From Helopsaltes ochotensis (Eukaryota > Chordata > Aves > Passeriformes > Locustellidae), in the NCBI GenBank assembly GCA_013400155.1, contig VXBM01000001.1, forward strand, positions 3,550,092 to 3,614,091: a DNA stretch of 64,000 nucleotides. The letters are read 5' to 3'. Under the pieces are notes generated by a model that saw only the letters and a list, made by a program, of their open reading frames with translations, was not told where the DNA came from and ran no database searches. Shown here piece after piece: positions 37,761-51,308 of the stretch. Position 1 is the first letter of the stretch, and each line of letters begins with the position of its first letter. The position numbers and the translations under genes were made by a program.

Positions 37761-40759
37761 GTATGGAATATTATTTATATTGGTTTTTTAATGTCTTCCT
37801 AGAACTTATCAGTTATAAACAAATTCTTGCTCCTATTTCTGTATTCTTTACTTTTTATAGACTATAAATAGTATCCATAAAAAGATGAGCCACTTAGGTG
37901 TGTACAAAAATCTGCGTATTTATTGTATGCTTATAGTTAATTCTGCTCAGGAGATGGAAATATGCAGAGCTGGTATTGGCAAAGTTTAGATACCTTTATC
38001 TGAACAGGAAGAATTGAAATGTTTCTGTTGGTTTCTTATGGAGGGAAAAAGATCCCCCAAACCAGAAACCAGCTTGATTCCGAGCCTTATTTAATCATCA
38101 GAAACTGTGCTATGGTGACCCTTTATCTCTTCTGCTGTACTTCTTGCCCACACTTGTATTGAAAGGCTAAGAACCTGCTAGCAACCTTCCTCATTCCCCA
38201 CCAGAGATGTAATGCTATTACAGGAGCGACTGGAAGTCTGCACTCCCTATCAGCTCTCGCTGGAGCAGACTCACAAATGTGTCTCTGAGGGCATCGCAGG
38301 TGTAAGACAGTAGGAGTTCTTGCCAGATGTCTCTGAGATGCTGAAACTCCCAGCCAAAATAGTCAGTCTGCACAAGAAAAAAAATTAAATCTTAGCAAAA
38401 CCTTACCACAAAACCAGGATTTCCAGCCACAGGCATGAGAAGATTAATTCATCTTTTTTGAGCTTACTTATCAAAAAATTACGTATTAGCCAGTTATATG
38501 TATTGTCCTGATACAGATTTTGGAGGGAGACAGAAAAAGAACTAGAGGACAATTCCTCCTATCCATCTTGGATGTCTGTGTGAGGACAGGATGGAGATTT
38601 TATGGAGGTTCCTCTCCTTTCCCACAGGTCATGGGCAAGTCTGAATGGTCAATTTAGCCTAAAGACCTCAGTTTTATGGTAGAGGTCAGGAAATATGAAT
38701 TCTACTTTTTATGTCTTTTCTGTAAAAAATCCACAGTGTATTCTTTTAAACAGATGTAGTTTATTTATTTTAAACAAAATTTTTAGTAAGTAGCATTTAT
38801 AGATGACTGTGTGATGTTGTCACAACTTGTTAAAAGTCTGTAGGAAGATTAATTGAGGTTTTCTGTCTGATTCTGCAGAGTCAAATTTTTACTAACATGA
38901 TTTTAGTTAGAAACACTAGCTAGCTTGCTTCTTTTTAAAAGACTTTACTTGTAGAGATGCAATTAATTAAAGTTAACATAAAGTGTGTATTGTGATGAGA
39001 AGGAGTGCCATATTGATCCTTAGCTTTGTTAGGTGTAAGCTGAGGATAGTCTTTCACTGACAGTGCCTGACTTTGCTAATCCATGATTTACTATACCATT
39101 CTTCAGAGATGAGAATTTCACTCCTTCAGTTACCAGATCATGACAAAATGAATAATTGCCAATTTTCAAATGCTGCAGTGTGACTATTAAGGTAGAAAAT
39201 TGTTACAAGTTACATAGACACAGCATAGTGTATGTTCTTCAAATTCAAATCTTGTTTGAGTTGGAAAACAATAGACAGTCAGGTTACAGGAAAGATTACT
39301 CTAATTAGAATCTTTGTTGTACCAGTCATGTTGAGGTTCCCAGACAGTGAAAATAAATAGTAGCTATTTTAAGTTTAGCAATAGAAATGATAAACCACCT
39401 TCAAGCTGTAAGAGAACATGGATATAATTGTTTAATAGCTAAGTAAAATTACTCTGAGCTATTTTTCTCACACAGGGCACCATGTATTTTAGAGACACAG
39501 GCACTGAAATGTCTAGCACAATTTCACAATGGTTAGCACTAGATTCAAAGTAGTAAGGATCACTTTCACTTCGTGTAGAAAACAGGCATATTAAATGTAA
39601 AATTAAGAATCACTTTAAGCAAGAAAATGCTAAACTCATAATTAGTAGTATTTTGCTCTTTTAGAATGATAATGATCATTTTGGGGGGCATTTTACCTTT
39701 CCTGATTTTTAATAAAATTAAAGTCTGAATTATTCTTTGTCATAATATTTCCATAAAAGCCATTTAGGATGCTTATATTTCAATGCAGTCATTTATAAGA
39801 AATGTTTTAACTAGTCAGTGTTCTTGTGTCTGTAAGCCAATGCCAGCCTTTATAAATATTGTTCCTTGGGTATTTAAGGGAAAACTTCTGAGTTTGGGTG
39901 AGGGGGCGTTCATTTGTCTCCATCTGACATCAGTAGATAGCTAAATAGTATAAAGTTTATTCAAATGGAGATGGAGTTAGGCTTTTTTCTATGTCAGGAC
40001 TGTCGGTGATAGGAAGCAAATGATACAGTCTACGAGACACTTGTAGACAAGACGTAGTTTTTCAGTGATCCTTCTCTATAGAATTAGTTTTGTTGTATAC
40101 AAATGTATGAATGTATTTGGCAAGAACTCTATGCTTGGATGTCGTCCTTCAGTCTTTTTTGGTAATGGTTATACTTGATAGATGTGTTTCCAGTTCACAT
40201 GTGGTTTTGAATTCCTTATATATGCACTTGCTGTATGAGACATAAGATACGTGCTTGCTGTATGTATCTTTTGTGACTCAGTAAGTGGGATCTAATGCCA
40301 AAAATCAGTACATAAATCTAGCACGTGGAATTTACCAACTAATCACAAAAATTGTCTCACCACATTTGTTTCACAAAGCTTGGTCCATTCTAAAAAATAC
40401 TGAAATAGTGAAAATAAATACCAGAATATCTAAAAGGAGACCTTACCTGTTAGTAGGAAGGGATGTAGGCTTGTAAGAGTTGCTTCAGTTTCTCTTCTTG
40501 CTGTTTACATATTCATTTGCAGAAGCAAAACAAATGAGGTGCCCTTGATCTTTTTCTCCTACTTTTCTTTGAGCTGTAGCAATAAGTACCCTATTATGTA
40601 AAGCTGTGGTTCTTTATAAGTTTTCTCTCTTCTAGATAGAGTGATCAAACTGGATGCATTTTTATGTTCCAATTTTACTTCATGGCAATATGATTTTAAA
40701 CATTGCCTCTTTTTATATGTTAATCATGTATTATGAGATACATTACGTACACTGTACAT

Positions 40760-40812
40760 TATAGAGTATATATATTTTATTATATATATTATTCATGAAA
40801 TATATATTATCT
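40760..40812. repeat. AT-rich simple repeat
   Basis: An alternating TA-rich stretch with repeated TATATAT blocks over about 50 bases. Confidence 0.85.
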
Positions 40813-43800
40813 GTTAATTACAGAGTTAAACCCCTGAGGGTCTATCACTTTGATGACTGGAACCAACTGTAACAATTTTGGCATTTTTCTCTAAATGTGC
40901 CTGGATGCTAATGAGGTGGATCAAATTAATGCATCATTGAGTTTTGTGTATTGAAATTCTGAACCTTAGCACTTCAACAGATAATGAAATTACTTCCTGT
41001 AAAATATACTCTCTGGTATTCTTAATAGAAATAAATAATTCTGTCTGTTCATCCTCTGTGGACATTTGTTAAACCTGGCAGAGTTTAGCTTCTGACTCAT
41101 CTGAAGGCAGATTTTGCCAGCAAAGGCAGAGGGGCATGCAAGGTTCAGCTATTACTGCAACGTACGAAACTTCTTATCAGCCCAAGCTGAGGCACAGGCA
41201 GTGTTCGTTTTTGTGCCTGCTCTGTGCATGCATTTTTCATGCGATGCTCTGCACGCATACAGATTGGACAGAAGTACAGACCAGCAGAAAATACTCCTGA
41301 AAGGTATTCCATTAAAATAATTTCTTTCTAGAGTGACAGAAAAAAGATCAGATTACTTTCATTTTTAATAAGATAACTAGTGAGAACAATTGTATTCTAA
41401 ACAGTTAAAATAAAAAAAATAAGTAAGCTGCCAGCTGGGCCAGAGATTGGTGATAAGGAGACAGATAATTAAGTTTTATCTCAAGGTTAGGTACAAATAT
41501 ATCTCCTAATGTTCTCCCACCTCTTTTAGTCAATGAATGTCTTGCAAGATAACTAATATGGCAGTCTTCAGATTACAGATTCCAATATCCCATATCTGTC
41601 ATGAAAAAATATCAATGTGCATAAATAAGGTGGCAGCAGCAACAGCAACAGCAAAATGGATAACAGTTGATGTCGCTGTCTCTGTTGAACTTCATCTTAT
41701 TTTTTATATAACATATTTTGATAAGCTTTTTAAAATGTTCTTTCTAAAACTGTGGGGCTGTTAGGAAATGTACCTCACGCAGTGCTTTAGAAAAATTGCA
41801 TATCTAGCTGCAATTGCAGAATGGATTGTGCCCTTTGCTTTGTATTCAAAGCAGTAGCCTTGGTACTATGGCTAAAAAATAATAACTGAGGCAAATTGAA
41901 AGCAGCACATGCAGAGTACCTACGGTCAATATTACTAGCTTCAATTCCTGCTTCTTACTGTTTTCAATCTTAAATAATTTTAAGACTTAAGAATAATTTT
42001 TAGAATGAGAAAGCTGATTGCTTGATTCACATATTTTGAAATGTCTTAACTGTCCTTCAAACCTACACAGAGCAGACCTGGAAGTACAGCAGTTGAGAAT
42101 GGGAGTAGTTTAGTCAAACTGTACTAATCTGCTCATGGATGTTTACATGCAGATGTGTGTATGGGTGTCTACTCTTCTATATGAGGTCATATTTGGGCAA
42201 GTTTCTGTACATCATACATACACTTCCAGAGTACAGAGCAATGTCTTGAAAGCAGCAATGACAGGGGTGTTCCTAGTGAGCTGTGTTTGTGGTGTAGAGG
42301 TGACTAACAACCTACACCCTGAGCTGCAAGATGTGGTAGTGCTGCACTTGCATCCTGCCCCTTTCCCTGGGAATGTGGCAGCAGCTCTGCACGTTCATTC
42401 CCAAGCTCATTACTTCTCTCAGCTACCTAAATATTAATCAGTAGCACCCAGCTAAACAGTAGCTAAGTATCTTTGAGACACTGAATTATGCTAAATCCTT
42501 TCACTGCAAAATGGAGAAACCACGCTAAACTTTCAAATACAAGAAAATCCTCTCCTTCTGTTAATGCCGACTAGTCCTGTGATGAGGCTCTTGCCTTACA
42601 GTGAGGGGATTTTACAGACTTGCATGATACCACAGGGGTCATGGCATCCACTCAGTGCTTTGTTCACAGTGTTAACCCTGCTTGTCTCAGGATGAGCACT
42701 GAGCTGCCTGATCTGAGTTCTGACAAGCTGGAAACCAACACACAGCACAAATGGATCTATTGCTGTGTTTGCCTAACTGCTGGTCCTGAGAGAGCCTGGC
42801 AGGACATGTTGTGACTTCCATCACAAATGGATTACATGGAAATTTTTACTGAATAAGTTACCAATAAAGCAGGCTGTGTCTTGAATGTGAGTTGCACAAG
42901 GCGATTTTCATTATGTCATTAGAAATTGTCACGTGGTATTTTTGCAACATAATAGAGATACTGAAAAAATTCCAGTTATAAAGACCAAAGACTTCTTACA
43001 TTTAGTTTTTAAAGAATGATTATGTCCAGAGAAAAACTCGAGAATAAAAAAAGCTAATGCTTTCTAATATTCCTGAGGCTGAAAGGGTCTTCAGAAAATA
43101 ATCTTTGTTAATGTCCCCTATAATTTATAACACGTTGGCTACAATTTATTGCAGCATGATAGCAGTGTACTAGGGGATCAACATTTGACTATAAGAAATA
43201 CTTTATTAAACATCAAGTTTGGCAAATGCGCTATTTTCTTGTCCATGCCCTTTTCTGAATCTTCAGACTGAATCATATGAAGCAACTTAATTTATATTCT
43301 GACAGACAGAGACATTACTTGTCCCCTTGACACCAGCAGCTCTGAAACGCAGTTAAGTTCTAGTGCATTTTTCATTAATGCTGGCTCTCATGAATTCATG
43401 TCTTCTAGTATGAAACAGTGATTGAGAGAGCGGGAGAGAGAAAAGAGGTCAGATGAAAAGTATCATTTGCAATCCATTGTTTTCTTCTTCATGATACACC
43501 CTTAAATATTAACTCACAGAGTTTTTATCCATGAAAGACCATCCTTCCATCGCACAGAGAACATATCAAACTTCCTCTAAAAAGTATAAATTTAAACTTG
43601 ATTATCCCAAGGGATCACCTGTCTTTTTCTTAAAAATTCTCTATGGTTTGAGTATGTTGAATTAAATGGAAAGTGCCACAGGGCAGAATTCTCAGGAGCC
43701 TTGAGGAGATCTCTGCAGTTCACTCTTGACTATTAGCACAGACCCAATTGTGTCAGTGCAGAGTAAGTGAAAATGATGTCTCCCTGCAAGTAAGGTTTTC

Positions 43801-44139
43801 ACCAGCTGGATGAACCATGGCATGGTGGGCCAACAGTCTCTCTGAAAGTCTGCTCCAGGAAGTTTGCTATAATTTAAGTACTTGATTGTATCCTTCGCTT
43901 AGAGGACAGAATATTTTGATGTGGGCAGGGTCAGTCATCAGGAAATTTATCTCACATTTCTGATATTATAATCAACATTTCTTATTTTAGATATGGAAGT
44001 CAAGAATAGAAATGTATATTATTAGATAACTTTAAAATTTTGCTCTAATTTTTTGCAATCCTCATGTGTTTTTAAGGCTGCTTATCACCTCCATAATGTA
44101 AGTTCCTAAAAAGAAAAAAGTGTGTAACAATTGTTTTTA

Positions 44140-44190
44140 TCAAATGGCTTGTGTTGGGAGGGACCTTAAAGAAAATCTAGTGATATTTCT
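44140..44190 (-). mobile_element. Short CR1 3'-end fragment, antisense
   Basis: GGGAGGGACCTTAAAGAAAA followed by TCTAGTGAT matches the reverse complement of the CR1 3' tail, which in sense orientation reads like GGACTAGATGATC followed by a purine-poor CCTTCC block. Similarity is lost after about 44190, so this is a very short or strongly decayed copy. Confidence 0.55.
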
Positions 44191-44639
44191 TAAATATTAT
44201 CTGCAAAACACTATTCCCATGTTTCTTGTTTCAATATTTGTCCTATTTCCCAGGAAGGAGAAAGGCCATATTGCTGAAATAGCTTTTCTAAATGTTTTGC
44301 AATTGATAAAAATTGAATGTAAGAAAGGCCATGTTTCCCTTACAGCTATTGTGTTCATTTTATTCAACAAAGAAAGGCTCATATTCACAACATCAAAATA
44401 AATTATACTGTTATATTGGATATTAAAATAATCTAAGGATAACAGCCTTTTTGAAGTTTTAGTTTGATTTAATTATAGAGCTAATATTTTGAATAATGCT
44501 ACATTGCTTCTGAAGACAATTTTAATAACTGTCATTCAAGGATGACACAACACAAGTAATACAACAGTAGCAACAGAAATGCTGATCATTGTAGACAGAT
44601 TCTGCTCTGTCTTATCAGTCCAGCAACTTAGGCAAGTTC

Positions 44640-44735
44640 TCAAAAAACAAAACCAAAAACAAACCACCACCAAAAAAAAAAAACCAAACCAACCAACCAA
44701 AATCAACCAAAAACCCCATTCAAACAAAAAGAATC
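44640..44735. repeat. A/C-rich simple repeat with CCAA units
   Basis: About 95 bases contain almost only A and C, including an A run near 44672-44683 and tandem CCAACCAACCAA units. An ORF across it translates to a lysine/asparagine/proline-rich string typical of low-complexity DNA. Confidence 0.9.
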
Positions 44736-46991
44736 AAAATCCTGAAAGGAACCTTAGACAGAGCAAAGAGAACAGTTCTGCCCCTTGAGGTATAAAAGCT
44801 AGAGATAATGGTAAAGAAAAGCCTAAAAACAAAACACAAAATCTGTATATCATAAATTAAAGGGAGAGACAGAATTGCAGAACCCAAAGGTACTTGGGAT
44901 TTGGTTTGGTACTTAAAGGACCAATATTGATATTATGTGCTGTTTAACGTGATCACTCTTAAATGCTGATGTATGTTCAAATGGAGTCAAGGATGTAATT
45001 GAAAGGTCTGCAGTGGAAAAGGGTATAAAATTGTGATAAGGGAAACATTTTCATTAATTCTTTTTAGTGAATTTCAACTTGAAGCTAATTTTACTTCCAT
45101 CAGATGGGGATAAAATTATTTTTGGTCAAAGACAACATTTAATTCAGGTTTGGATTAATTGTTCTACACAAGAAAATTTCCAGTAAAATGAAAATATTAA
45201 AATATTATGGAGGTCCACAGTAGCAATATTGGTATCCTGAGAAAGTTGTTGCACTTTGCATAGGCCATGTAAATAAATATTCATTGCTGACAGCATTGGA
45301 TTGCCAGAGTGTGATGCCATAGCATAGAGGTATTTTCCTGGCAACTCTTAATCAATCAGGAGAAGTGATTAGAACTTCTCCACCTTCAATGTGAGCAGTT
45401 GAATTGTGGAGTCACTAACAGCAAGATGGCAACTGAACCTGCTTTGCTTGTAGTTCCACTTCATCTGGCTTATGAATCAAAATTCCAAAAGTTCATTCTC
45501 ATGGAAGAGTTGGCAATACTATTCTTCAAAACTGACCTGAATGCACTACCAAATACTTAAAGTGAATGATCCCAGAGGATAGGATCCTCCTCGATGTGAA
45601 CTTATTTCAAGAGCATGTCAGAATCAAAGTAGAAAAAGGATTTTGTTGTTGTCATAATTTCATTGGCTATGGTACTGGCAATACATTGACACTTTACAGA
45701 GTAAAAATACAGTAATACCAAATCTTTGAGATGTTGAGGTAGAAGGTGAAATTTTATCCTCTTTTTTTTTTAAAGAACAGTGTCTGAGCTTCTTAGTATA
45801 GCTGAAAAGAAATGGGTTATGATTATTGCAAAAGAAACATACCTCAGCTTACTACTTGTAAACAAGATATTAAGCCTCATGGCAAGTCCCTTAGATCCAT
45901 TCAACTGAAACTCTCTCCAATTCTACAGCTATTGACAAACAGCCAAAAAAAGAAAATTACCACACCTGAGTGATACTTGGGCATTTAATGAGGAAATGAT
46001 GGGCTTGGGATTGAAATTTTAAGTACGTGAGTTACGGCATTTGCAAGCTTTCAAAACTGTGAGCTTCCTGAGGACTTAAAATGAATTCTGTGATATTTTC
46101 AGCTTTGAAAGGCTTGAACTGCAACATGCTGATCTGCAGAATGGTGTATTAGATTGAATTTTCAGCTGCTTTTATCCTGAGTTCACATCTAGGTATTTCC
46201 TGGAAATTCAGAATTCTTGTCACACTATCCCTTGCCTCAGTAGCTTCTAGCATTTGAGCTACTCATATACATAATTGTAGAGGGTAAGTTAGAGGGGTGG
46301 GTAAGCTTGATAAAGTGCTCCGTGCTTTGATATGCTGCTCCAGGCAAAATGTAAAATGCTGATTGGAAATTTTACAAGTTCAAGGATTTTTAGAAGATAA
46401 TATATTCAGACTCCAGTGGGGGCTTTGTAGGAAACTTTATCAGATTTGAAAGAACTAAATATTTTCTCAGATTCTCTAGTGTCACATAGATTAAACTTGA
46501 TTATGCAAAAATGCTGTAAAGATAAATGCAGAAGATCTTTTCAAGTGTGCTTATTGTAATTGTATGGACAAAGAATTAAGCATTCCCATCTGCATGAAAT
46601 TATATTCACCACAATTACAAAAAAGAATATCTGACTTTTAATGGTAGATTATTGTACTCATTAATTAGTGAGAAAAATTAGTCACATTAGATAAAAATTC
46701 TTTCTTACTAAAATTATTCTGTGAGAAAGGCAGAACTTAAAGTTTGTTACAAGACACCTGTCTTAAGCAGGCATCTGTGTACATCCAGCTTAACTGCAAT
46801 GAAAACCCTGATGTTGCAAGAAAATGTAAGTCATGAAGATTTATGAAGTACAGTGTGCAGACTGATAAACTGCAATGTCACAGAAGTGAGAACACTGCAG
46901 GCAGCTAACGAGTGTAATACAGGATTGGGCAATAGTCTGATGATAACTGCAGTACAGTACAATCACTGTGCATTTCAATTATAGCCTGGCT

Positions 46992-47027
46992 TAGGACTTT
47001 TAGACGTGCATATGTCTAAATGTCCTA
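46992..47027. repeat. Short inverted repeat (14-bp arms, one mismatch)
   Basis: The arm TAGGACTTTTAGAC (46992-47005) and GTCTAAATGTCCTA (47014-47027) are complementary except for one position and enclose an 8-base spacer. The stem is too short for a typical microRNA precursor. Confidence 0.8.
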
Positions 47028-47769
47028 CATATAGACATACAGTAGGTGTTGCATTTACCAACACATTGCCATTGATTTATTCCATAAAGTAATTTTGGCT
47101 AAAATATATTATTAGGTTCCAAGAGTAAATGCTAAAAAAAAAAATTACATGGCTTATCTTAAAATAAACTAGCAATAAAATGCGAATATATACATTTTAT
47201 GCAGATATCTATATATATTAGCAGTGATAGTTTTAAATACATAATTTTAATGTTTCAGAATATATTTCTTTATTAATGAAAGGCAACATTCAAGGAAATT
47301 AAATTATATTCCTTGGACAAACAAAATTGGTGAAATCCGCAGATATACATATTACATTAAATATGTTGGAGCATATTTATGTATAACTGTTGCAAATTCA
47401 GTTTCAGATCTGGCTTATTCTATGCATACTTCCTGTCAAATATGTGTGATAATCTCTGTTTATGCCTGTTTGGAAGGAGGGTTTAAAAGTCTTGGGAGGA
47501 AAAGCTGCATTAGATTAATTCACTTGGTCTTGAGTTGAGACACCATGTAAAATTATACATAAACTTCCACTGATCTCCCTGACATTGTACATCCTAAGTA
47601 GTTGGAACCCATCGCTGGAAATGTGGATGATTCTTTTCAAGTTAGTGTTCTTTAAAAATTACAAATGAGAAGGCAATAAAGAGAAAATCATTCAGCAAAT
47701 AAGCTTAAATTGCAGCAAGGGGTCAATGGGTTAATATTAGGCAAATATTTAGTTGACAATTAAAACAGT

Positions 47770-47925
47770 TACCTGGAAGGCTGTGGGAACTCTCTCCCAA
47801 GCAATTTGTTACCATAGATTAGATAAGGCCAAGCCAGGTGTTTAAGGTGACCCTGACTCAGAGCTTTTGAGTGGACTAGATGATCTCCTGGTGTTCATTC
47901 CTGCCCTACAATTCTGTTACTAGTA
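47770..47925 (+). mobile_element. CR1 LINE 3'-end fragment, sense
   Basis: The end contains GTGGACTAGATGATCTCCTGG, the hallmark CR1 3' tail, followed by TTCATTCCTGCCCTACAATTC in place of the usual terminal repeats. Upstream, GGCTGTGGGAACTCTCTCCC and AAGGTGACCCTGACTCAGAG match the CR1 3' region in order. This is the only CR1 copy in the window in the sense orientation. Confidence 0.85.
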
Positions 47926-50837
47926 AACCAAAGATTTCTCCTAACAATATTTTCATTTTTCAACCCTTATTTGCTGCTGAATTTCTACGGCCTCATTGGT
48001 CTCATAAGAAACTCTTGTGTTTTGTTATGCAAGCGAATTCTGACTGAAGAGACTTTGAAAGTAACGTGTTCCAAATATGCCTTCAGTGTTTGGAAATGTT
48101 GTGAGTCTTGTAGAAACTGGCTGCTGATCCTGCAGGTATTTTTATTCAGGTACCAGCTCACTATATAAAACAAGAAAAAATTAGGCCACGTTCTGCTCTG
48201 AAACATATGCGCTCACATTGGGTTTTCAGTGGGAGTTACACAGATTTAGTCACAAGAAGATTTTGGTTCATAGATTGCAAATACTGCTGATTGCTAAATA
48301 AAAATAAATTTTGGTGCATCTTATGTAATTTTTATGATGCAGATTAAAATAATTTCTATATATAATATCTAACATACCTCAGTAAAGTGGAATGTCCAGA
48401 TTAAACTTTATGCCTGTATTGATTGAGTACGCACTCAGACAAAGGGGTAATTCCATTATTATTGGATTACAGTTTGTTCTCAGAGGATCACTCAGGATTT
48501 TAAGTTTATCTGAAAGTGAACATTGGTGAGGTTTTCTTTGAAGGAGAACTTGAGCACACAAGATACCTGACTTATTTATTATTGATAATGAGAGATACCT
48601 AGTATTGTTTTAGCTATTAATTTTGGGGTAAGAGAACTATGATTACAGAAGACCATTTGTGTTTACTTTTCAATATTTGTGAGCAATGTCAAGAAAAAGT
48701 CATGAGTGGTCAGTCACATGATCTTGCTGCTTCTTCATATTGGATGAAATTGTAGACAACTCCAGAAAAAAATAAGTACCTCTACAGGGACATTTTGTTT
48801 TCAAGAAATATGTATGCATACCACTTTGGAATTCTATATCTGGAATTACTGATGTCTCTGAAACTCTTTCTCATTAATCAAAAAGATAAGGAACAGGAAT
48901 TGTGGGCAAATCACAACCTCTGTTATTTGCAGAATAGTTACCCCATGCTGGCTATCATTTATAGGTAAGGCATTTTGGACTGTTTAATGTGGATTATCAT
49001 ACTCGTGTTATTGTCTTACATGAGAATGGCATTTAACTTGTTTACTTGTGTATCTCAGTCTTCCATTAGAGGTGTTGAAGAAGCAACCAGTTATCCATAT
49101 ATATCCTCTTCATGCTTCTAAGAGAGTGTTTTCCAACTAGAAAGAACATTGCCTTCTGGGGTTCTGACATTGCTAAAATCCAATAACAATTACTGTACCT
49201 AGGAAAGCTAGGCAGCCTTTTGACCCAGAAAGCTGAGCAATGAGATGCTCTTACAGTTTTGTGAAAATCTCTTTTTCCCATGGTCATAACTTTCTGGAAA
49301 TGACATACCGTTTCTAGCTTTTAATTAATATTTTTCAATTAATGTTTATTAAAAAACTATCTCTGCTTCTCCTTTTCTTTCAAAATTTTATGATCACTTC
49401 TGGGTGAGTTCTCAACAAAACCCTATGATTTTTTTAAAACTTACTTTTTGACCTTTTTATAAATGATGGAAAACCTTTCTTTTTGCTTCTGGTTAAAATC
49501 TGGGCTAGGGATCACCAGAAATAGATTTCTGTGTATGTCGGCTGTCAAACAATAGGAAAAAGCAAATGTTCGTGCCATCATCATACATAAAAGATTTTCC
49601 GTAGCTCAGCTTAGTAATACAAAGACCGACAACAGCAAAACCCCTCAACATTTAAGTTAAAAATCAGGGTTGACATTCATGAACTCATGCAATTGTACCT
49701 TTGTTTCTTACTTTTCAATAGGGTGAATTAAGTACAAAATGTCACCCTGAATTTTTGTCAATAAATCTAAATCTCCATGGTTTTATGGAGCCAAGTTATT
49801 AATTGAACAGTACTTTCTATGGGTTAATAGCAAGTTAATCCATAATATTTTTTCTAATATAATATTTAAAAAGAATACTCTTTGCTGCCTCTAGATTAGC
49901 AGATTGAATTACATCCTATGGACTTGTGAAAGAGAAGATGTTCCAGAGAGAAGCCAAAAGTCTTAAAATCATCTAAAAATAATTTATTTTCAGCATTTTA
50001 TTGCTTCCCTGCTACTTGTTACTTTAATAAAACCTTCTTGCTAAGTTTTAAGTTCTTGGCTACCTGCATATCTGTCAAGATGAAAAATTTGAAGTTGTAG
50101 AAATAGATAACATTGCATAAATCCTAATGTATTATTTTCTCCAGAAGAAACAAAAAAAGTTGGCCTTTTCCTTTTTGCAAACTTTAGGGCTGAAACTTCA
50201 CTAAGATTTGTTACAGGGTAGATTAGTTTCTGAAAAAGAATAGTGCAGTTGTGTAGTACAAAAGCAAGTCTGCATCTCACTTGGAGTTTGATCAAAGCAA
50301 GTGGGGATAAGGCACTTAAATAAGTAATGAATGCACAACCCATTAAACACAATAATGGGGTTTATACATAGCATAAATATCTCCTTGGTTTCAACTGTTC
50401 TTGCCTGGCTACAGCCACAGGTGTAGGCACTGCTGATGGGATGTGAAGCAGGGTCTCTTTCTGAGTTTGATTGTGTCTTATCTTGGTTACATTTTGCTAA
50501 TGCATTGTACTGTTCTAAAGAACTCAGACTTTAAAAACATTTATCTGAAAATCTATATTGGAAGTATATTTGAGATTTGAAAATATTTGAAATAGGTTTA
50601 TGTGGAGAAATATTCAGAAAAAAATTGAAAATTTAGGAATTTTCAAGCTATGCTCACACACCCGTGAATTAGTCCACTCTGAGTAGTGCATATGTTTCAA
50701 TTTACATATTAATATATACTAGAAGAGCAGTGGTTTAAAGAAGCCTTCTCTCAGCTTTGACAGCTGGTATGGATGGACCCTCATAAGACTGAAAAGATAA
50801 CAAGGAATAAAAAGTTAATCACAGCGTCATAAAAATA

Positions 50838-50995
50838 ATAAGATTGGCAGAAACATCTGTAAGTCATCTGGTTTAACTCTCCATTCAAAGCAGATCCAAC
50901 TTAAAAGTGAGTTCAGGTTCTCACCTAGTCCAGTTTTGAAAATCTGCAAGGACTTTTTCCTGTTGTTCTGTCTCTGTATCCTTTAAGTTTTCATT
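50838..50995 (-). mobile_element. CR1 LINE 3'-end fragment, antisense
   Basis: The order GTCATCTGGTTTAACTCTCC, CAAAGCAGATCCAACTTAAA, CACCTAGTCCAGTTTTGAAA and ATCTGCAAGGACTTTTTCC follows the antisense CR1 3' region, with moderate divergence. Confidence 0.82.
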
Positions 50996-51260
50996 TTGGA
51001 TGGACCACAAACATGAAATGTAAGGCCTGAAATAAATCACAAAAAATCACCCAATCCATCAAAATTCAGGAATATGTTACAAATTGAAATACATGGAAAC
51101 AAAGCTGTCATTACTAAGAATTCCTGAGGGAGAAAAGATAGGAGGTACTGAAAAGTGCTTAAAAATGTTGGAGTACCAGCAAAAAAAGTCAAGGAGAGAA
51201 GTTATTCATAATTGATCAAATTAATAGATTTTGATTTTCTACTGTTTTGTATTAGTTCAT

Positions 51261-51308
51261 TAAGGTGTAAGCAGTGGTTGCATATAAGGTGTAAGGAGTG
51301 GTTGCATG
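51261..51308. repeat. 24-bp tandem duplication, two copies
   Basis: The unit beginning TAAGGTGTAAG at 51261-51284 is repeated at 51285-51308 with two base differences. Confidence 0.93.

Noticed and set aside
44579..44788. 69-codon Lys/Asn/Pro-rich ORF
   Set aside because: It is a translation of the A/C simple repeat at 44640-44735.
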